Assembly (NCBI GenBank): GCA_017562135.1
Contig: QEYB01000290.1
Coordinates: 62,001-126,000 of the forward strand
Direction: 5' to 3'
Source: Dipylidium caninum
Lineage: Eukaryota; Platyhelminthes; Cestoda; Cyclophyllidea; Dipylidiidae
DNA: 64,000 bases
The translations under genes and the position numbers were made by a program. Below the pieces are notes generated by a model that saw nothing but the letters and a program-made list of their open reading frames with translations, searched no databases and had not been told where the DNA came from. Below are positions 26,778-39,200 of this stretch, in pieces. The stretch's first letter is position 1. Each line of letters starts with the position of its first letter.

Positions 26778-29334
26778 GCGGCAAATGCGCAACTACAAAT
26801 ATGCCGAACTTCATAAGTGCGCCGTATTCCCACAGGGACAAAAATAGGTGAAATAAACAAGGGGTTTAAAAGTGTTCATGTCAAGACGGCGAATGAATAC
26901 ACAACGTGTGCCTGTTTCGATTTTCGAAAATATTATAACATTGTATCAACAGTGTCTTTTATCATTAGATCGGGATAGGTCTCATGCCACTTTTGCCTAG
27001 TTTTAAACGATTGTTACCCTGAGATTTTAAGGCATTTTAATGCCAAAAATATGAACAGTCAAGTTTCAAAGCCTAATTGCTACATTCAAGCGTACGTTTA
27101 TAATATCTTTAAAGTCCGTTGAAAAATAATACTTAACGATTTATTTCGGTGGGTATCACCATCTTTTGTAACTTTTCAATTACTCCATGCCTTGCATTTT
27201 ATCTCCTCATTGTTGTCTAGTCTGGAATCCTCATTACACTACACGCACCGGGTTCTAACCATGTAAATCTCCATGATGTCTTAATAAATGACTGAAATGA
27301 TGATAACGACGTTTTTATCAGCCTTCATTTACGTGGCTTATGAACGCGATTCCCGTGTGGGGAAAAGTAAAGTAAAACAAAAATAGGTAGTAAATTTTTT
27401 TAATAATCCCTGCGTCAACATATATCTCTTCCCTCAGCATCTCTTAATTTAAACCTTCTAATGGTATTGTGAAAAACTTTTATCTTAGCTCAATTAAATA
27501 GCAGGCGCCATTCATTTTCCTTCTTCGGGGAAAATATCAATCTGTAGATTGAAAATTTTCGAAAAAAACATCTTAGGCGCCTGGCGACGCTTTTCGTGTA
27601 TATGCCGTGCTCAAAATTACTTTCCGCTAAATTGTGTGTAATTTCTTTCATTTAACACTTAAGGATCGTGTGCCATTAATTTCTAGCACTTGCTTGAAGT
27701 ATTCTTCGGCGCCCAAGTTTATTTTGACATCTAAACGTGCAAAAATTAAAATGGATTGATGATAAGACAAAAAAACTGATGGAGAGGTTAAATTTTTGCC
27801 ATTTTCATATTCGTCGCTATTACCTTTTATGGTATGGGCAGCGGAAAGGAAGGGAGTTTCTGTTCGCCCACCGTAAATTTTCCTGTGGGATGGTACAACT
27901 TTGTTTGTTACTTAGGAGGTAAATTTCAGATCTTGACATTTGAATTTATAACAAAACAATACTAAATACAGCAATCTTGTAAGTCTATCGCAATATCCTC
28001 TCATCTGCCAACAGCGTTTCAATTCTTCCCAAACCATTGTTCATTATTGTCTTCGAGACTCTTAATGATCACCATTGTTAGAATAAATTCCAATTACCTA
28101 ATTAGAATAGCCTGTAATGTTGCACAATTAACTATAAATTTGGACAGCGCAAAATAAGTATGAGAAAGTCTAAATGCCAAAAACTTGCGGACGAAATAGG
28201 TGCGTTATAAATCTCATAACTTTAGCCAAAATAATCTTATGTAGTGCCATTCTTTTAATTGATCTGTTATGTGCCAATCGATGTTCACAGCACGGTATTC
28301 TATTTTAGCTAAGTAAATGGAAATCTTGCGCAGTTATTTTTGAACTTGATGTGCATCTCTGCCTGAGACTTCCCCGATGTGTTCCTGCATTTCAGCGTAT
28401 TGTGAGAGTGTTAAATATCATTAACAAAATTTCTTGAATAGGCGAAAAATGCCACTTCAAACCCAAATGAATCCTCATAAGTTTTGCCTTGTTTCCGGTT
28501 TTTTTCGAAAATTTTTCTTGCTTTCCTCATTAAAAACAATTCCATCCATATTTTGTGGATGTTTGTATCGATCTCCTCAAGCGGTAACTACTTTAAATGA
28601 ATTGTAATTCCACTCATATCACACCCAGAAATGGTGATTATTAATGAATTCTTCGTACTGTACCCATATTGTCCCAGCCAATCACTGGATAACCCGAGAG
28701 TTGTTAACCTAACTTTAATTGCTGAATCAAAGATATCATGGTGGCAAGTAAGCTCTCAAAGTGGTCTTTGATACAGGAGCTGGAAGCTCACCTATGGCAG
28801 AATGGGAAAAATTAACCATTAAACCAATCAGTTACGCGCGTTGCGTTGGTACTTTAAAAAACAACCAATCACATTTTTACACAGGCACTCGCGACTCGGA
28901 CATTCGAGAAGTACCCATGCTCGCAGTTAGATCATAAAGTGTCTACATTGAAGTAGGTGGTTAAAGCAGGTCTAAAGTTCCATTTGCAGGAGTTTCATTT
29001 TGCACTGGGTCTTCCGACTTATCGTTGAGTTGAAAAAAAACTAAAATCAGAAGGAGGGTGTTAGACAAAATTTTCCCTATGACGCGAACGTGGGAAAATG
29101 TACGAAATCAGGAACCATGGACTTCGATCGATAAAATTCCTTTGAGAAGCTCCTGCTTCAACAAACAAGCATATCTCGATGGCGTAAAAGAAGCATCAAA
29201 TTTACATCGTGGAGGTTCTACGATAATCGCCATTAAGCAAAGACTTTTAGCTCAAGAAATGCTACTTGAATCACCCTTACCTTGGAAGTCGGAAAAAGAA
29301 TAAGTTAACAGCACTTCTGCAACGCAAGAGGATA
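26778..29334. other. Long AT-rich spacer between PDE and FBXL16-like gene
   Basis: The left part is the PDE upstream region (divergent to the F-box gene). Only small frames occur, such as plus 27737-27922, with no family resemblance. A plus-strand frame from the ATG at 29079 to 29303 could be an N-terminal extension of the F-box gene, but it is out of frame with it (see findings). Confidence 0.45.
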
Positions 29335-31486
29335 ATGCTGAACCTTTGGAATGATGAGAATATCCTCAAAATTCTTTTTCAGAAACTACCCGAAAGAGAC
29401 ATTCTCACTTGTTCCTTGGTGTGCAAACAATGGCGACAAATCATAATACCAGATTTTGTGCAAAATATGCGGTTAGTGATTGATTTTAGAAGGTCCCAAC
29501 GACCAAATGAAGCGTCAATAGTGGATCAACTTCGATTAGCTTATCGTTGGCTAATAACATCACTCTCATTGGTTAACTTGCGCGATGACTGTGTCCCTCT
29601 ATTCATTGGTGCATACTACATGACCTTCAAAGAAATATTTCCGGGTTGTCCAATCACGTCGCCGGATACTGAATTTGTCTCATTCAACTCTGTTCCAAAC
29701 CTAAGGTCACAGTCTCCTACCCAGCACTCCTCGTGCACGGATAGTCTTGAGTTCGCAAATTTGCGGCGACTTGGAAGTGCTCCAACCGAATTGCCATTAA
29801 AAGCATCACGACACATCACGCAACTCCAAATTGACAATGGAAGTCTGGGTGACCTAGCCTTGGAGCAGATAGTGAATATTATGCGTACGGTCACAAATTT
29901 ATCTCTCATTAGCTGTAATTGCCTTTCTGACATGGCGCTATGGTCATGCCTTCGACCCTGGATGACGCATATCCGTGTGAGGGACTGCCTAAATTTTAAA
30001 GACGACGCCTTTGAAGCCATTGTCCATAGTGCTCCGGGACTACAAGAACTGAACATTCAGGTGAGTTGGAATTACTTAATTACGCCGAGGCCCATTGCTG
30101 TCACCCAGCTTACTGACGGAATCGTCGGTTACGTCATCTCTCTTTTGCTAGTCTGATATAATCACGGAGAAATGCGTACGTTGACCCCTGAGAGAGAATT
30201 CTAAATGTAGCCTATACTCGTTTCATTTCCCATAATTAGTTGTTATGAAATGTATTTACCATGGTAAAATTACTAAAAGAATATAGTGCAGTCGCGTTAC
30301 AATTCCCAGATCTACCACCTCTCCGACATTGCGTTGGGTTCTTTCATGTCACGTCGTCACTTCAATCTGCGTGTCCTACATCTCGCTTACAATTCACAGC
30401 TTACCTTCTTGGGAGTGGCAAATTTGGTTGGCGCTTTACCGAGTTTACAGGAGCTGCGCCTAATTGGTTGTTCACGTATCAACGATTGCGCAGTCGACCT
30501 CATCTGTGAGCACATGCGTCATCTTCAAGTTTTGGAGATTTCTACCAATCCGCTTATTACTGATGCCTCTCTCACATCCATTGGGGAAGCCCTAGAACAG
30601 CTGGAACAACTTTCATTGGACAGGTGGGGGACCAATGTTAGGATTTGAAAAGGACAATATATGGATTTTTCGCGGCGTGTAAATAATAGAGCCCCTAAAT
30701 GTGATCTTTTGGTCATTTAAGGCAAAAGAGTGTACATTCCCCAAATTGTTAATTGAACAATTAAAGGAGGGAAAGATGGAGGGCGTGTAATGCACTACCA
30801 AATCCTGTTATAATAGTAGTAATAACCCGTTCTAAGGCTTTATTTGGTATTCATTCACGCGTGAGTACGAGAAAAATAATAAAGTGAAATGCTATTTAGA
30901 GCCACTTTTAAATGTATAATGGGTTACTTTATTTCCTATCAAACAAAACTAGCAGCGACGAAAAGTATTAGGATTATAATTAAATGCTCTAAAGAATAAA
31001 GCGTAGACAAATTTTGCTTAAACGTTAAAGTTCCTAGTAGTGCGAGTTCAGGATGTACTCATAAAAATAATATTAGGATAATTCACAAAGTTCGTATTTA
31101 TGTTTAGGTGCAAGGGAATAACAAATGTAGGTGTAAAATCTCTCAGAACACTTTCACAGCTACAAATTCTGACCCTAAGGTGGTGTTCTGTATTGACTGA
31201 CGAGTGTTTGCCTACATTGGCCAAATTAGTACAGCTTCGTGTACTCAGTCTTGCAGGTAAAGGTTTTTCATATTTGAGAAAAACATTGCTAATTCCAAGT
31301 TCTAATGGTACAGCGAATTTACTGTTTTATATATTTTTAGGCTGCAAGGCATTAACCGTCGATGGATTACTCACACTCACGGCTATGCGAAATTTAAGGA
31401 AACTCGAAATTTCTAATACTACCAATGCTCGGGAAAACAAATTGCGACTGTCACAGCACATGCCCATTAGCAATATACTGGATTGA
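29335..31486 (+). CDS. FBXL16: FBXL16-like F-box and leucine-rich repeat protein, 4 exons, 450 aa
   Basis: A probable substrate adaptor of SCF-type ubiquitin ligases or, as reported for mammalian FBXL16, a modulator of PP2A and other E3s. Exons: 29335-30060, 30292-30623, 31108-31256 and 31341-31486, all GT-AG and in phase. The N-terminus has an F-box-like helix block (LPERDILTCSLVCKQWR). The rest is a series of leucine-rich repeats of the cysteine-containing type, with the junction LSLDRCKGITNVGVKSL, then LTLRWCSVLTDECLPTLAKL and LRVLSLAGCKALTVDGLL, closely following the human FBXL16 repeat order and ending. Human FBXL16 is 479 aa. The chosen ATG gives the family start region, but an upstream frame ending at 29303 could extend it if a one-base shift is resolved. 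Confidence 0.86.
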
Positions 31487-32197
31487 TTAGTAATTTTTAT
31501 GCAAATGGATAAGTCGCAATATGAGATTAGGATGTGGGTATGCTAGTTCAGAAAAAGCAAGCAGTGAAATAGAATCTCCCGATTCCATGTCAAACATTGA
31601 TAAGGGCTAAACTCTCGACAAATTTACGGATATACTAACCGCATCGTGGGAGCAATGCATTACGCGGGCCTTAGTAGGCATAGAGCCTACTAAGGCCCAT
31701 TCAGTCGTATGACTTGCCAAATAGTGAGAAGGTGGCTTTTGAATTTGTTTTCTGATATTAGTCGCCAAATTATGTCATGGGATTTTTACCACAATTTTTT
31801 AGAGGCTGAGCATTTATTACATCTAAGATTGCACAATAAGGAAATTTGTGTTTTCTTACTTAAACTGGTGAAGGAATAAAAATTGCGGGTCACACATGGG
31901 TAGGCACAAAATGTGGAATTTGGTACTAAGCGAATAATATTCTTTGTTCAAAATACAAAGGATTATTCACCTCCAAACTGAAACGTTGACGGAAATTTTT
32001 AACATCCTATCACTACTTTAAAACAAAATATGTGCAATGATACGCTGTGTGTCTTGAAATGGTTTATTTAAAGCAATTTTGTTTTAATTTACCAAACTTC
32101 TGTTCGGAGACGGCTGACAAAGGGTATTCGGTTGGCTCCTCCACACTCGCTCTGTGCGCGTTGGTGCGGTTGGCCAACGTTAAGAATCGCGGTAGCA
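31487..32197. other. Spacer between FBXL16-like gene and POLR3H
   Basis: AT-rich, no open frame of interest. It contains one perfect 14-bp inverted repeat, listed separately. The right end should include the POLR3H promoter. Confidence 0.45.
31666..31698. repeat. Perfect 14-bp inverted repeat, 5-nt loop
   Basis: The left arm at 31666-31679 (GGGCCTTAGTAGGC) is matched exactly by its reverse complement at 31685-31698, with loop ATAGA. It sits 180 bases after the FBXL16-like stop codon. Function unknown; it could be a transcript hairpin or the core of a small palindromic repeat. Confidence 0.85.
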
Positions 32198-33014
32198 ATG
32201 TTCGTCGTTGTTCCCATAACTGATCTCGTTGTCATTAAACCGAAGAAATTTGGATCAGCTATAGAAGATGTCATAGCTCATGAGGTGGATACCCGTTTTT
32301 CGAATAAGGTATTGCTTAGTTCTCAGCTTGAATTTGTCTGAGGTATTGTACCACGTAGGTCTGTGTATTTCCCTTTGGGACATAACTAAGATTGGTGATA
32401 AATTCATTTCGCACGATGATGGTTCGTACCAGGTCGTTGGTAGCCTTCCTTACCTTACCTAATTGACATTCATAGTCTCTTTCCGAATCATTTGTTTTCG
32501 ACCATCGATGGATGAAATAATTATTGGAACTGTAAAAAGTTGTGCCCGAGATGGCTTACATATTTCTCTTCACTTTTTCGACGACATTTTCATCCCAGCT
32601 GATAAGCTAAGGCATCCCTCGAAATTGTATGTTATATCCCATACGTAAATCGTCTCGTAAAGTGATTTCGAACAACAGTGTTGGATTTGGCACTACGAAG
32701 ACGACGGGCAGTCTGCCGACTTACGTATCGAGAAAAACGATACAATTAGGTGGCTTAAGCTGAATACCATGTTATTTAAGAGACAACTGGCCCTTGTCAA
32801 CTTTTTCTGTTTTTTAGATTCCGAGTGGAACAGGAAATCTGGCAAGACCCTTGTCCGAATGGAGAAAATCGAGACCCGATCACCCAAATTTCTACCTTTG
32901 GAGAAAAGTCCCCTTATGTAATTTTGGTAATCATCCTTTTGTCTTTAACCGCAAATTTTTTAGGGATCAATAGTTTCTGACGGATTAGGCTTGACATGTT
33001 GGTGGATTAACTAG
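32198..33014 (+). CDS. POLR3H: RNA polymerase III subunit RPC8 (RPB7-like), 6 exons, 201 aa
   Basis: Forms the stalk of RNA polymerase III with RPC9 and helps initiation at tRNA and 5S genes. Exons: 32198-32308, 32343-32439, 32476-32626, 32663-32749, 32818-32926 and 32964-33014; introns are 34, 36, 36, 68 and 37 nt, all GT-AG and in phase. Seen: the N-terminal SHS2-like RPB7 domain (MFVVVPITDLVVIKPKKFG, VLYHVGLCISLWDITKI), then the S1/OB domain (MDEIIIGTVKSCARDGLHIS, FFDDIFIPADKLRHPSKFD), a WIWHYEDDG block, and the terminal SDGLGLTCWWIN, which matches the human LGLLSWWTSN end. Human RPC8 is 204 aa. The gene is tail-to-tail with LSM14. Confidence 0.96.
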
Positions 33015-33408
33015 CACCGTACCTCGATCGTTGATGTGTGTTTATTAAAGAAATAAACATGTCGCTATTCCACACCTGGTAAGCCAAATGTACAGGGTGG
33101 CTTGATTTTAGTAGCTACAAGCTTCCGATTATGATTCAGTGGTATGAAAAGAAAACCGCTAGCTGCATTTGTTCTCGCAAAAGCGTATGCGTCCATGAAG
33201 AAAAGCTTTCCAAAGTATTGGTAGACAAGGCACATCTAATTCGAGTCCACCTATTTTACTTTCGGCCCTATGCTTTTTCGCATCCATGTATAGCTAATTG
33301 CGACAAAGTGAAATACGACTGATAAAAGGGTTTATGGCGATTAAGTTTATCCAGCAAGATTTACAGATTTACAAGAATGAAAACGTGAGCGCACAAATTC
33401 ACTGACTC
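33015..33408. other. Tail-to-tail spacer between POLR3H and LSM14
   Basis: Only 394 bases separate the two stop codons. A plus-strand AATAAA lies soon after the POLR3H stop. A 63-codon plus frame (33131-33322) has no resemblance to a family and is not called. Confidence 0.5.
33052..33057 (+). promoter_or_regulatory. Candidate polyadenylation signal of POLR3H
   Basis: A canonical AATAAA 38 bases after the POLR3H stop codon, in the expected orientation. Confidence 0.55.
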
Positions 33409-34782
33409 TTACTGCCGTTGCTTTGAAGCACCCGGATTTCTCCCATCATTCACATTGTAACCTTGTTTGGTGTTATGTCTATACCAACCGCGTTGATTAC
33501 CGCGATAGTGACCCCCCCTTCGACCTCTATAGCCTCCACGGACAGGGGGGCCAATCAGATTTGCACTTGGGCCGAAAGTATCCAAGTTTTGCTTTCGATA
33601 CTGGCGGTGCGAATGGTTCTTTACGACGCTAGAAAATCACATTAAAACACGGTCGAACAAACCCATGAGCTCGATCCATCAATTCCGAACTTAAAGTGTC
33701 GAAAAAGGACTTGCTGCCATCGTATGTATCAGGGTCCTCCTGAGTAAATTGCCCAGCATTTTCTGTTTCACTGTTGTCAGCCTAGAGTATTCAGTAATTT
33801 TTAAGCGAGGTTAATCTACCGCTGTAATATTAACCTTCTCAAGGAATTCTGCCAGTTCGGCATTTGGTTTGTCAAAATCATAATCCACCTTGAAATCCAC
33901 ATCTTCAAATCGTGGATGACTGACGCGGCCGTAATGGCGCACTCTCGGATTATAACTACGGCGAGGATTGGATGCATTGTTGGAATTAGAGGAGACTTGA
34001 GGACGATCATCCGTACCGCTAGTGTTGCCGCGACCACGATAACGTTGACTAGTAGAAAAATCGGAACGAAATGCACGACCGCGAGGTTTGTTTTGGCTAT
34101 CGCATCGTTCAGCTTTCTTCAACACATCGGTCGGAATATCGTCGAAAGCTCCCATGTTTTCAGATTCTGCAACACTTGGAGTTATGGCTGTACTACTGGT
34201 TGTGGCATCCGGGAGGGCGTTGTCATTACAGATCAAACCACTGAAATTATTCCATGAACTAGAAGGAATATCAGAAAGGAGGTCGATCGGCTGTTTAAGG
34301 GGCATAAAATTTGAGAATGCAGTAAGTCTCGGATTGTCTGGATGTCGAATTGTGCTTGACGCGCTTGGGGCGTCTCCGCTGCTTTTAGGCTTGTCATCTG
34401 AGATTGGGCCTGGCTAATTCAAAAATCTATATCAAGAAGAAGCACAACCTCCAATTCAACACTGATTATAGATGGATCGGCACCCACATGTGGTGTCGGC
34501 AACAAGACCAAGTCTACCAATTCCCGACCGCGAAATGCTATGTGTTCGTAGACTTCGTTAAGCGGTTTTACTGGGTGTTCGCAGGGTCTGTCCTCTGTAC
34601 CGAATGACGTAACTGAAGATTAATGGTTTTGCTGAGTAACGCCACGCACCTTTAGATAGCACTAAAACGAGATCATTATTTTCGTCTTTTCGGATTGAGA
34701 AAAGGGTTCCTTCATAACGAATTTGAGCCTTAGATATGATGCGGATACTATGCCCAACTAACGAAGATTCTAGCAATGACAT
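33409..34782 (-). CDS. LSM14A: LSM14/RAP55 (Scd6, Trailer hitch) family mRNP protein, 5 exons, 404 aa
   Basis: A cytoplasmic P-body protein that binds DDX6/4E-T and represses translation in other animals. Minus-strand exons: 34782-34650, 34612-34449, 34413-33835, 33781-33663, 33628-33409; introns are 37, 35, 53 and 34 nt. Seen: an N-terminal Lsm domain (VGHSIRIISKAQIRYEGTLF, TSFGTEDRP, NEVYEHIAFRGRELVDL), a Ser/Pro/Asn-rich linker with RGRG elements, an FDF motif region (FKVDYDFDKPNAELAEFLEK), the FFD element SKSFFDTLSSELMDR, a TFG-like LDTFG, and a C-terminal RGG stretch (RGGYRGRRGGHYRG). This order is the family architecture. Human LSM14A is 463 aa. Whether it corresponds to vertebrate A or B cannot be said; the invertebrate gene is likely single. 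Confidence 0.93.
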
Positions 34783-36287
34783 TGAACAGAAGCGGTGAAT
34801 TGCTTCACAGCGATAAAACTGCGCAGATGACCAGAGGCAAACACCACTGAAAACGAAGAACCAAACATGGGCTTAGTGTGACAAAACAATCTTTATAATT
34901 ATACATATCTCCGAAGCATGAAGAACCTTAGGAAAATTAATTTACGAGTTTTAGCATACGAAAAATCATGAAGTGTCAGATAAATTACAATGCAATCTGC
35001 ATAGAGTGCAGATTTCGAGTCGGTTTAAAATGCTGGCTGATTTTTCTGTAGCATCGAACGTACCTTCCTCTGTTTGTCTTTTAAAAATTCTTCTCTCGTT
35101 GCTTGCCTTTTTTCATGCTCGAATACTGTGTGCGACTTTGACCGGTGAAGATATTTTATTCCAGGCATGAATGAGAAAGTTGTATTACTCAGACACCAGT
35201 TCTTATAAACCTCGCACTAATTTAATTATTTTAAATCTTTATTAATCTAATTTGGGACAAAGTTATAGTGTTCCTAACGCGAAGTTGTTTTACTGTTCAC
35301 TTCTGCTACCCCGTAAATAGAAAGCTGTATGTATTGGCACCCAAGGGGTTTTGCGTAATTGTTTGTATGCATTTCACACCTCTTCTCTGGTGTTATAATC
35401 CTTGTGCAATATGCAAAACTGGTGTATTTCAAGATCCGATGTATTGCCTTCTATTACGCCAATACCACGATCACCGGCCTATACGTAATGTACAACTTAC
35501 ATTTATCGCTAATCCGCCTAGCATTGCAACGTCCGTGGAATTTTCTTGGAGATACTAGAATTTGTGTTTTTATGGAAGATGATAATTTAGTCGTTCATCA
35601 ACCACGGTGCTTCCTAGGCGCGACTGTCTACCTTAGTTCTAAAATTCGCACTCTGCGTTCATTTGTCGAACTTGCAAGTCATTTTCACGTCTATTGCACA
35701 GTCTCAGTGCCTAAGTTCCTTGATTTCTCATACTACAATCTTTGAATGTCTGACGTTCCGTCTTAGATGGATGTTTTCCTAATTGCCACCGTTGTTGTGT
35801 ATGTCGATATTTTGTGGCTTGAATGGTAAATCGCATGGTCTTGGTTACAGCACAGCAAACGCAATATAGACTCTTATGGGCTATCTTATATATGTGGAGG
35901 TATTTTTTATATTTGATATAGTGCTGTCTCAGGTATGATATAAAATATAGATTTTTTTCTAGTTCTCCGTCCATGAAGTCCTCTCCATCGCGTTATTATT
36001 ATCCATTGTCTTTTCAATCGCTTCTAGCACTGGTTTCAGGATAATGTTTTTTGAATTATGCCGTATAATTTCAAGTTTTAATTTACTATTTCCTACCAAA
36101 CTTCGAGTGCGCCCTCAGTGTATTATATTGTTAGAAACCGGGACTCATATTTAACCCGTTTTTCTCTGTTTTCTTGTGAATGCACTGAAAGATTCCCTTT
36201 CGGTTCATGGTTTCCTGCAGTTTGTCTCATTTGCATGTTTCCGTGAGTGCATGCTTTCTACGCTTTTTTTATACAGGTCTATAATTT
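34783..36287. other. Divergent spacer between LSM14 and the KLHL gene
   Basis: AT-rich upstream regions of two divergently transcribed genes. The frames at plus 35268-35558, plus 35359-35745 and minus 35711-35974 overlap in conflicting frames and match no family. An acceptor-like TTATACAG just before the KLHL start suggests a non-coding first exon within this stretch. Confidence 0.4.
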
Positions 36288-39200
36288 ATGCATAACGAGC
36301 GACCGTCATCTGGTGATCGTGTACGGATGCGGCGCGTTATGCGAACGTCGCGGCGACAAACTGCTGAAGTGGGTTGTGTACTCCCCATTCCTTCGTCATC
36401 ATCAACACCTCCATCAAACTCATCTTCCTACATAGATCCGCTCAGAAGTCAAAGTCAACCTCCTTCTGGCGATGCGTCGGCTCAGGTATGTCTAAACGAT
36501 TTATTCATTCATATCCTTAATGTTCCATAGGCCGAAATATCGAGAGGTCCCAGTGGTGGAGAACTCCTTCACACGGGATCGACGATCTGTGTGAATGCTC
36601 GCGGATCTACAGCAGTAGTTCCTCCTACGCCTCGCATCCTTAACACTATTTGTGTATCTGGTCATCTTCGGGTGCGTTATCGCTCGGCCTCTTCGATTTT
36701 CTCAATTTCGGGGCGTCGACGTTCAACTGAATTGGCAATTGGAGGCCTCGACAGCCTTGGGAGCAGTGAGGATTCTTCCGTGCCCGAATTCCATCCCATT
36801 GCGCCAAGAGGAAACAGTAATGGAACTGGAGGTGGGGTTATACGCCGCAACGAGGGTGTCGGAAATGTTGGTCCATCACTCTCTTCCTTCACAATTCGAA
36901 CTCGTCATATGTCCGGTGAATCAATGCCTCCATCTCAGCCACCTCCGCCGGCTTCCGAATATCCCATCGCCTTTCGACTGCGGCAGGAAAGCGCCACTGT
37001 TTTGGGTCCCACAGTCTCCACCACAACTTCTTACGCTACGGTAAGTGGGTCTTCAAATCGATTATTTTTATTCCAAATTCTATCTATAATGTATGAGCTT
37101 GTTTTGATCACTGATTTTAATTTGGCATTTTGATGAATCATAGAGCAAGACGCTAGGTAACGAAATGTTTTGGGACCATGGTTTCAGAAGCTGTCTTATA
37201 AAGATTAAATTTAATGACATTCATTGGTATCTGCGATTAATATAACTGCCATTGGTTTATATCAATCCTATATAATGAAGTACTGACAATTGATAGGTAA
37301 TGTTTCAAACGATCGAATGCCGCATAAGCAAAATATTTAGAGTAAAAATAGGAAGTGTTTCTGTTAAATTGAAACAAACTAGCTTTTGGGAGCTTGAAGT
37401 TGGAAAGGAAGAAGTGTTTAGTTCTTGTATTGTTGCTTTACTTAACATTGACAGGCATCAGTTTGTTAAATAGATTCAATCCTTGTTATATTGGCAAATA
37501 AACAGAATCATGATCCAGAATCTGACCACTACCTATATCCTGGTGAGAATTCTCGCCTACCATTTCGAAGTGAAGACCAGACGCAACGAACCCTTCATAA
37601 TCTTAATGAAATGCGACGGTAAGTATAGTATTTTATGCCAGCTTATCTTCCTAATGACTGCACGTTAATTTTATTTCCCATCAATAAAAATTAGAACGAA
37701 ATAACAACAAATAGTGATTTGTTCAAATAGTGATTTTTCGCGAGGCTTCATTTGCAAATCTGCATTATATCCGTCGAAATACATTCAAAATCATCTATCA
37801 ATTGTCACTGTTAATTGCATTCTTCCAGACCTTCTGGTTACTATTGCAGCGCACGAAAATTATTAGGATGCTTCCTTTTTGATAGTCTTTAAAATCGACA
37901 ATTCCTGTGACAATTGTTTTCCTTCGAATAGTCTAAGACGTCAAGTAACTAGTCAGGTATTTCTCTGGAAATAAAATATATTCCCTTGCCGAAATTACGA
38001 GACGCTCAGTGGAAAAGCTAGTTTCTGCCTCCTTTAGGATTCAATTCTTTCCTATCTCTGCTCAAATTAGACGATGGTTAAGTAGGAGTAGGTTCAAAAT
38101 TTTGGAAATAAGTGAAAGGTTGCTTAAATTGTATCCCCGTAAGGTATTCTCAACGCTAGATTTTGTTCGACTTCGACATCGCCTGTCCAGATTGGTCTGT
38201 AGCTAATTGCCATTCTTGGTTTTACCTGGCAAGCATCAAATTTTCCACGCATTATGCTTTTTCGATTTTTTAGTGGTTTCGAACCTTAGGCTCACAATCG
38301 AGTAGCCTCCATCAACAGGTGTGTATACTCGCAAGCTTGTTTTTTTTTTCGTTTAAGTAGATCTCAACTGAGATGCTATATTGGGTTAAGTGATTTTACG
38401 TTATGAATTTGTACCTTCCCACCCAACTACCTGCTTTTGCTCATTTCAGCTACACTTTTGGGCTTCCTTCATTTTTGATACAGATTGCGGAAGTACAATC
38501 CAAATTGGGATGACTTAGTTTGAATATCATAATGTGAATGGAGAGAGCGTAGGTGTGACCATTGAGAGACAGGGGAATGGACTGGTCTGTCTGCGCGTCT
38601 CAAAAATGTAAACGTTTATATTGGCAGACGTAAGCTCCGGTAATGTTGATGATCGAAGCGAAGATGGCTATAACAGTATTCCTAGGTCATCTCCATGTTT
38701 ACCTTAGTTTGACGAAGAAATTAGCGAGGTCACTATGGTTGGTGCATAAATTCACGGAATAATGAATACGAAACGATCCATCCTGTGTCTCTATTCCAGT
38801 TGAAGTAGGCCGTAGGAGGTGCAAATTGCTGATTGATGAGTAAATGGGTAGATACATGAATGAGGTGAATGGACGGGTGATTAGCTTGCAATAATTTGAG
38901 AAACCAGTGGAAAACAAAAATATAATAAAATCATTTTCTCGGGCTTTTCTATACCCTGCAGACAAAATCTCCTTTGTGACGTTGTTCTCAAGGCTGGGGA
39001 TGTGGAGGTTCCAGCTCACAAGAATGTTCTTGCCGCCAGTTCTCCCTACTTCCATGCCATGTTCACTGGAGACATGACAGAGAGTCGTGCGCGCATTGTC
39101 AACATTGGAAACATTGACGGCCCTGCGTTGGCTCTTATTGTCGACTTTATCTACACCGCTGGTTAGACATTCTCTTTTCGCCTTCATCATTTGCCTTATG

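Noticed and set aside
29266..29303. 24-nt intron (GTCGG to AACAG) joining the two FBXL16 frames
   Set aside because: Splicing these borders gives the wrong frame for the F-box; an indel or a downstream start explains the data better.
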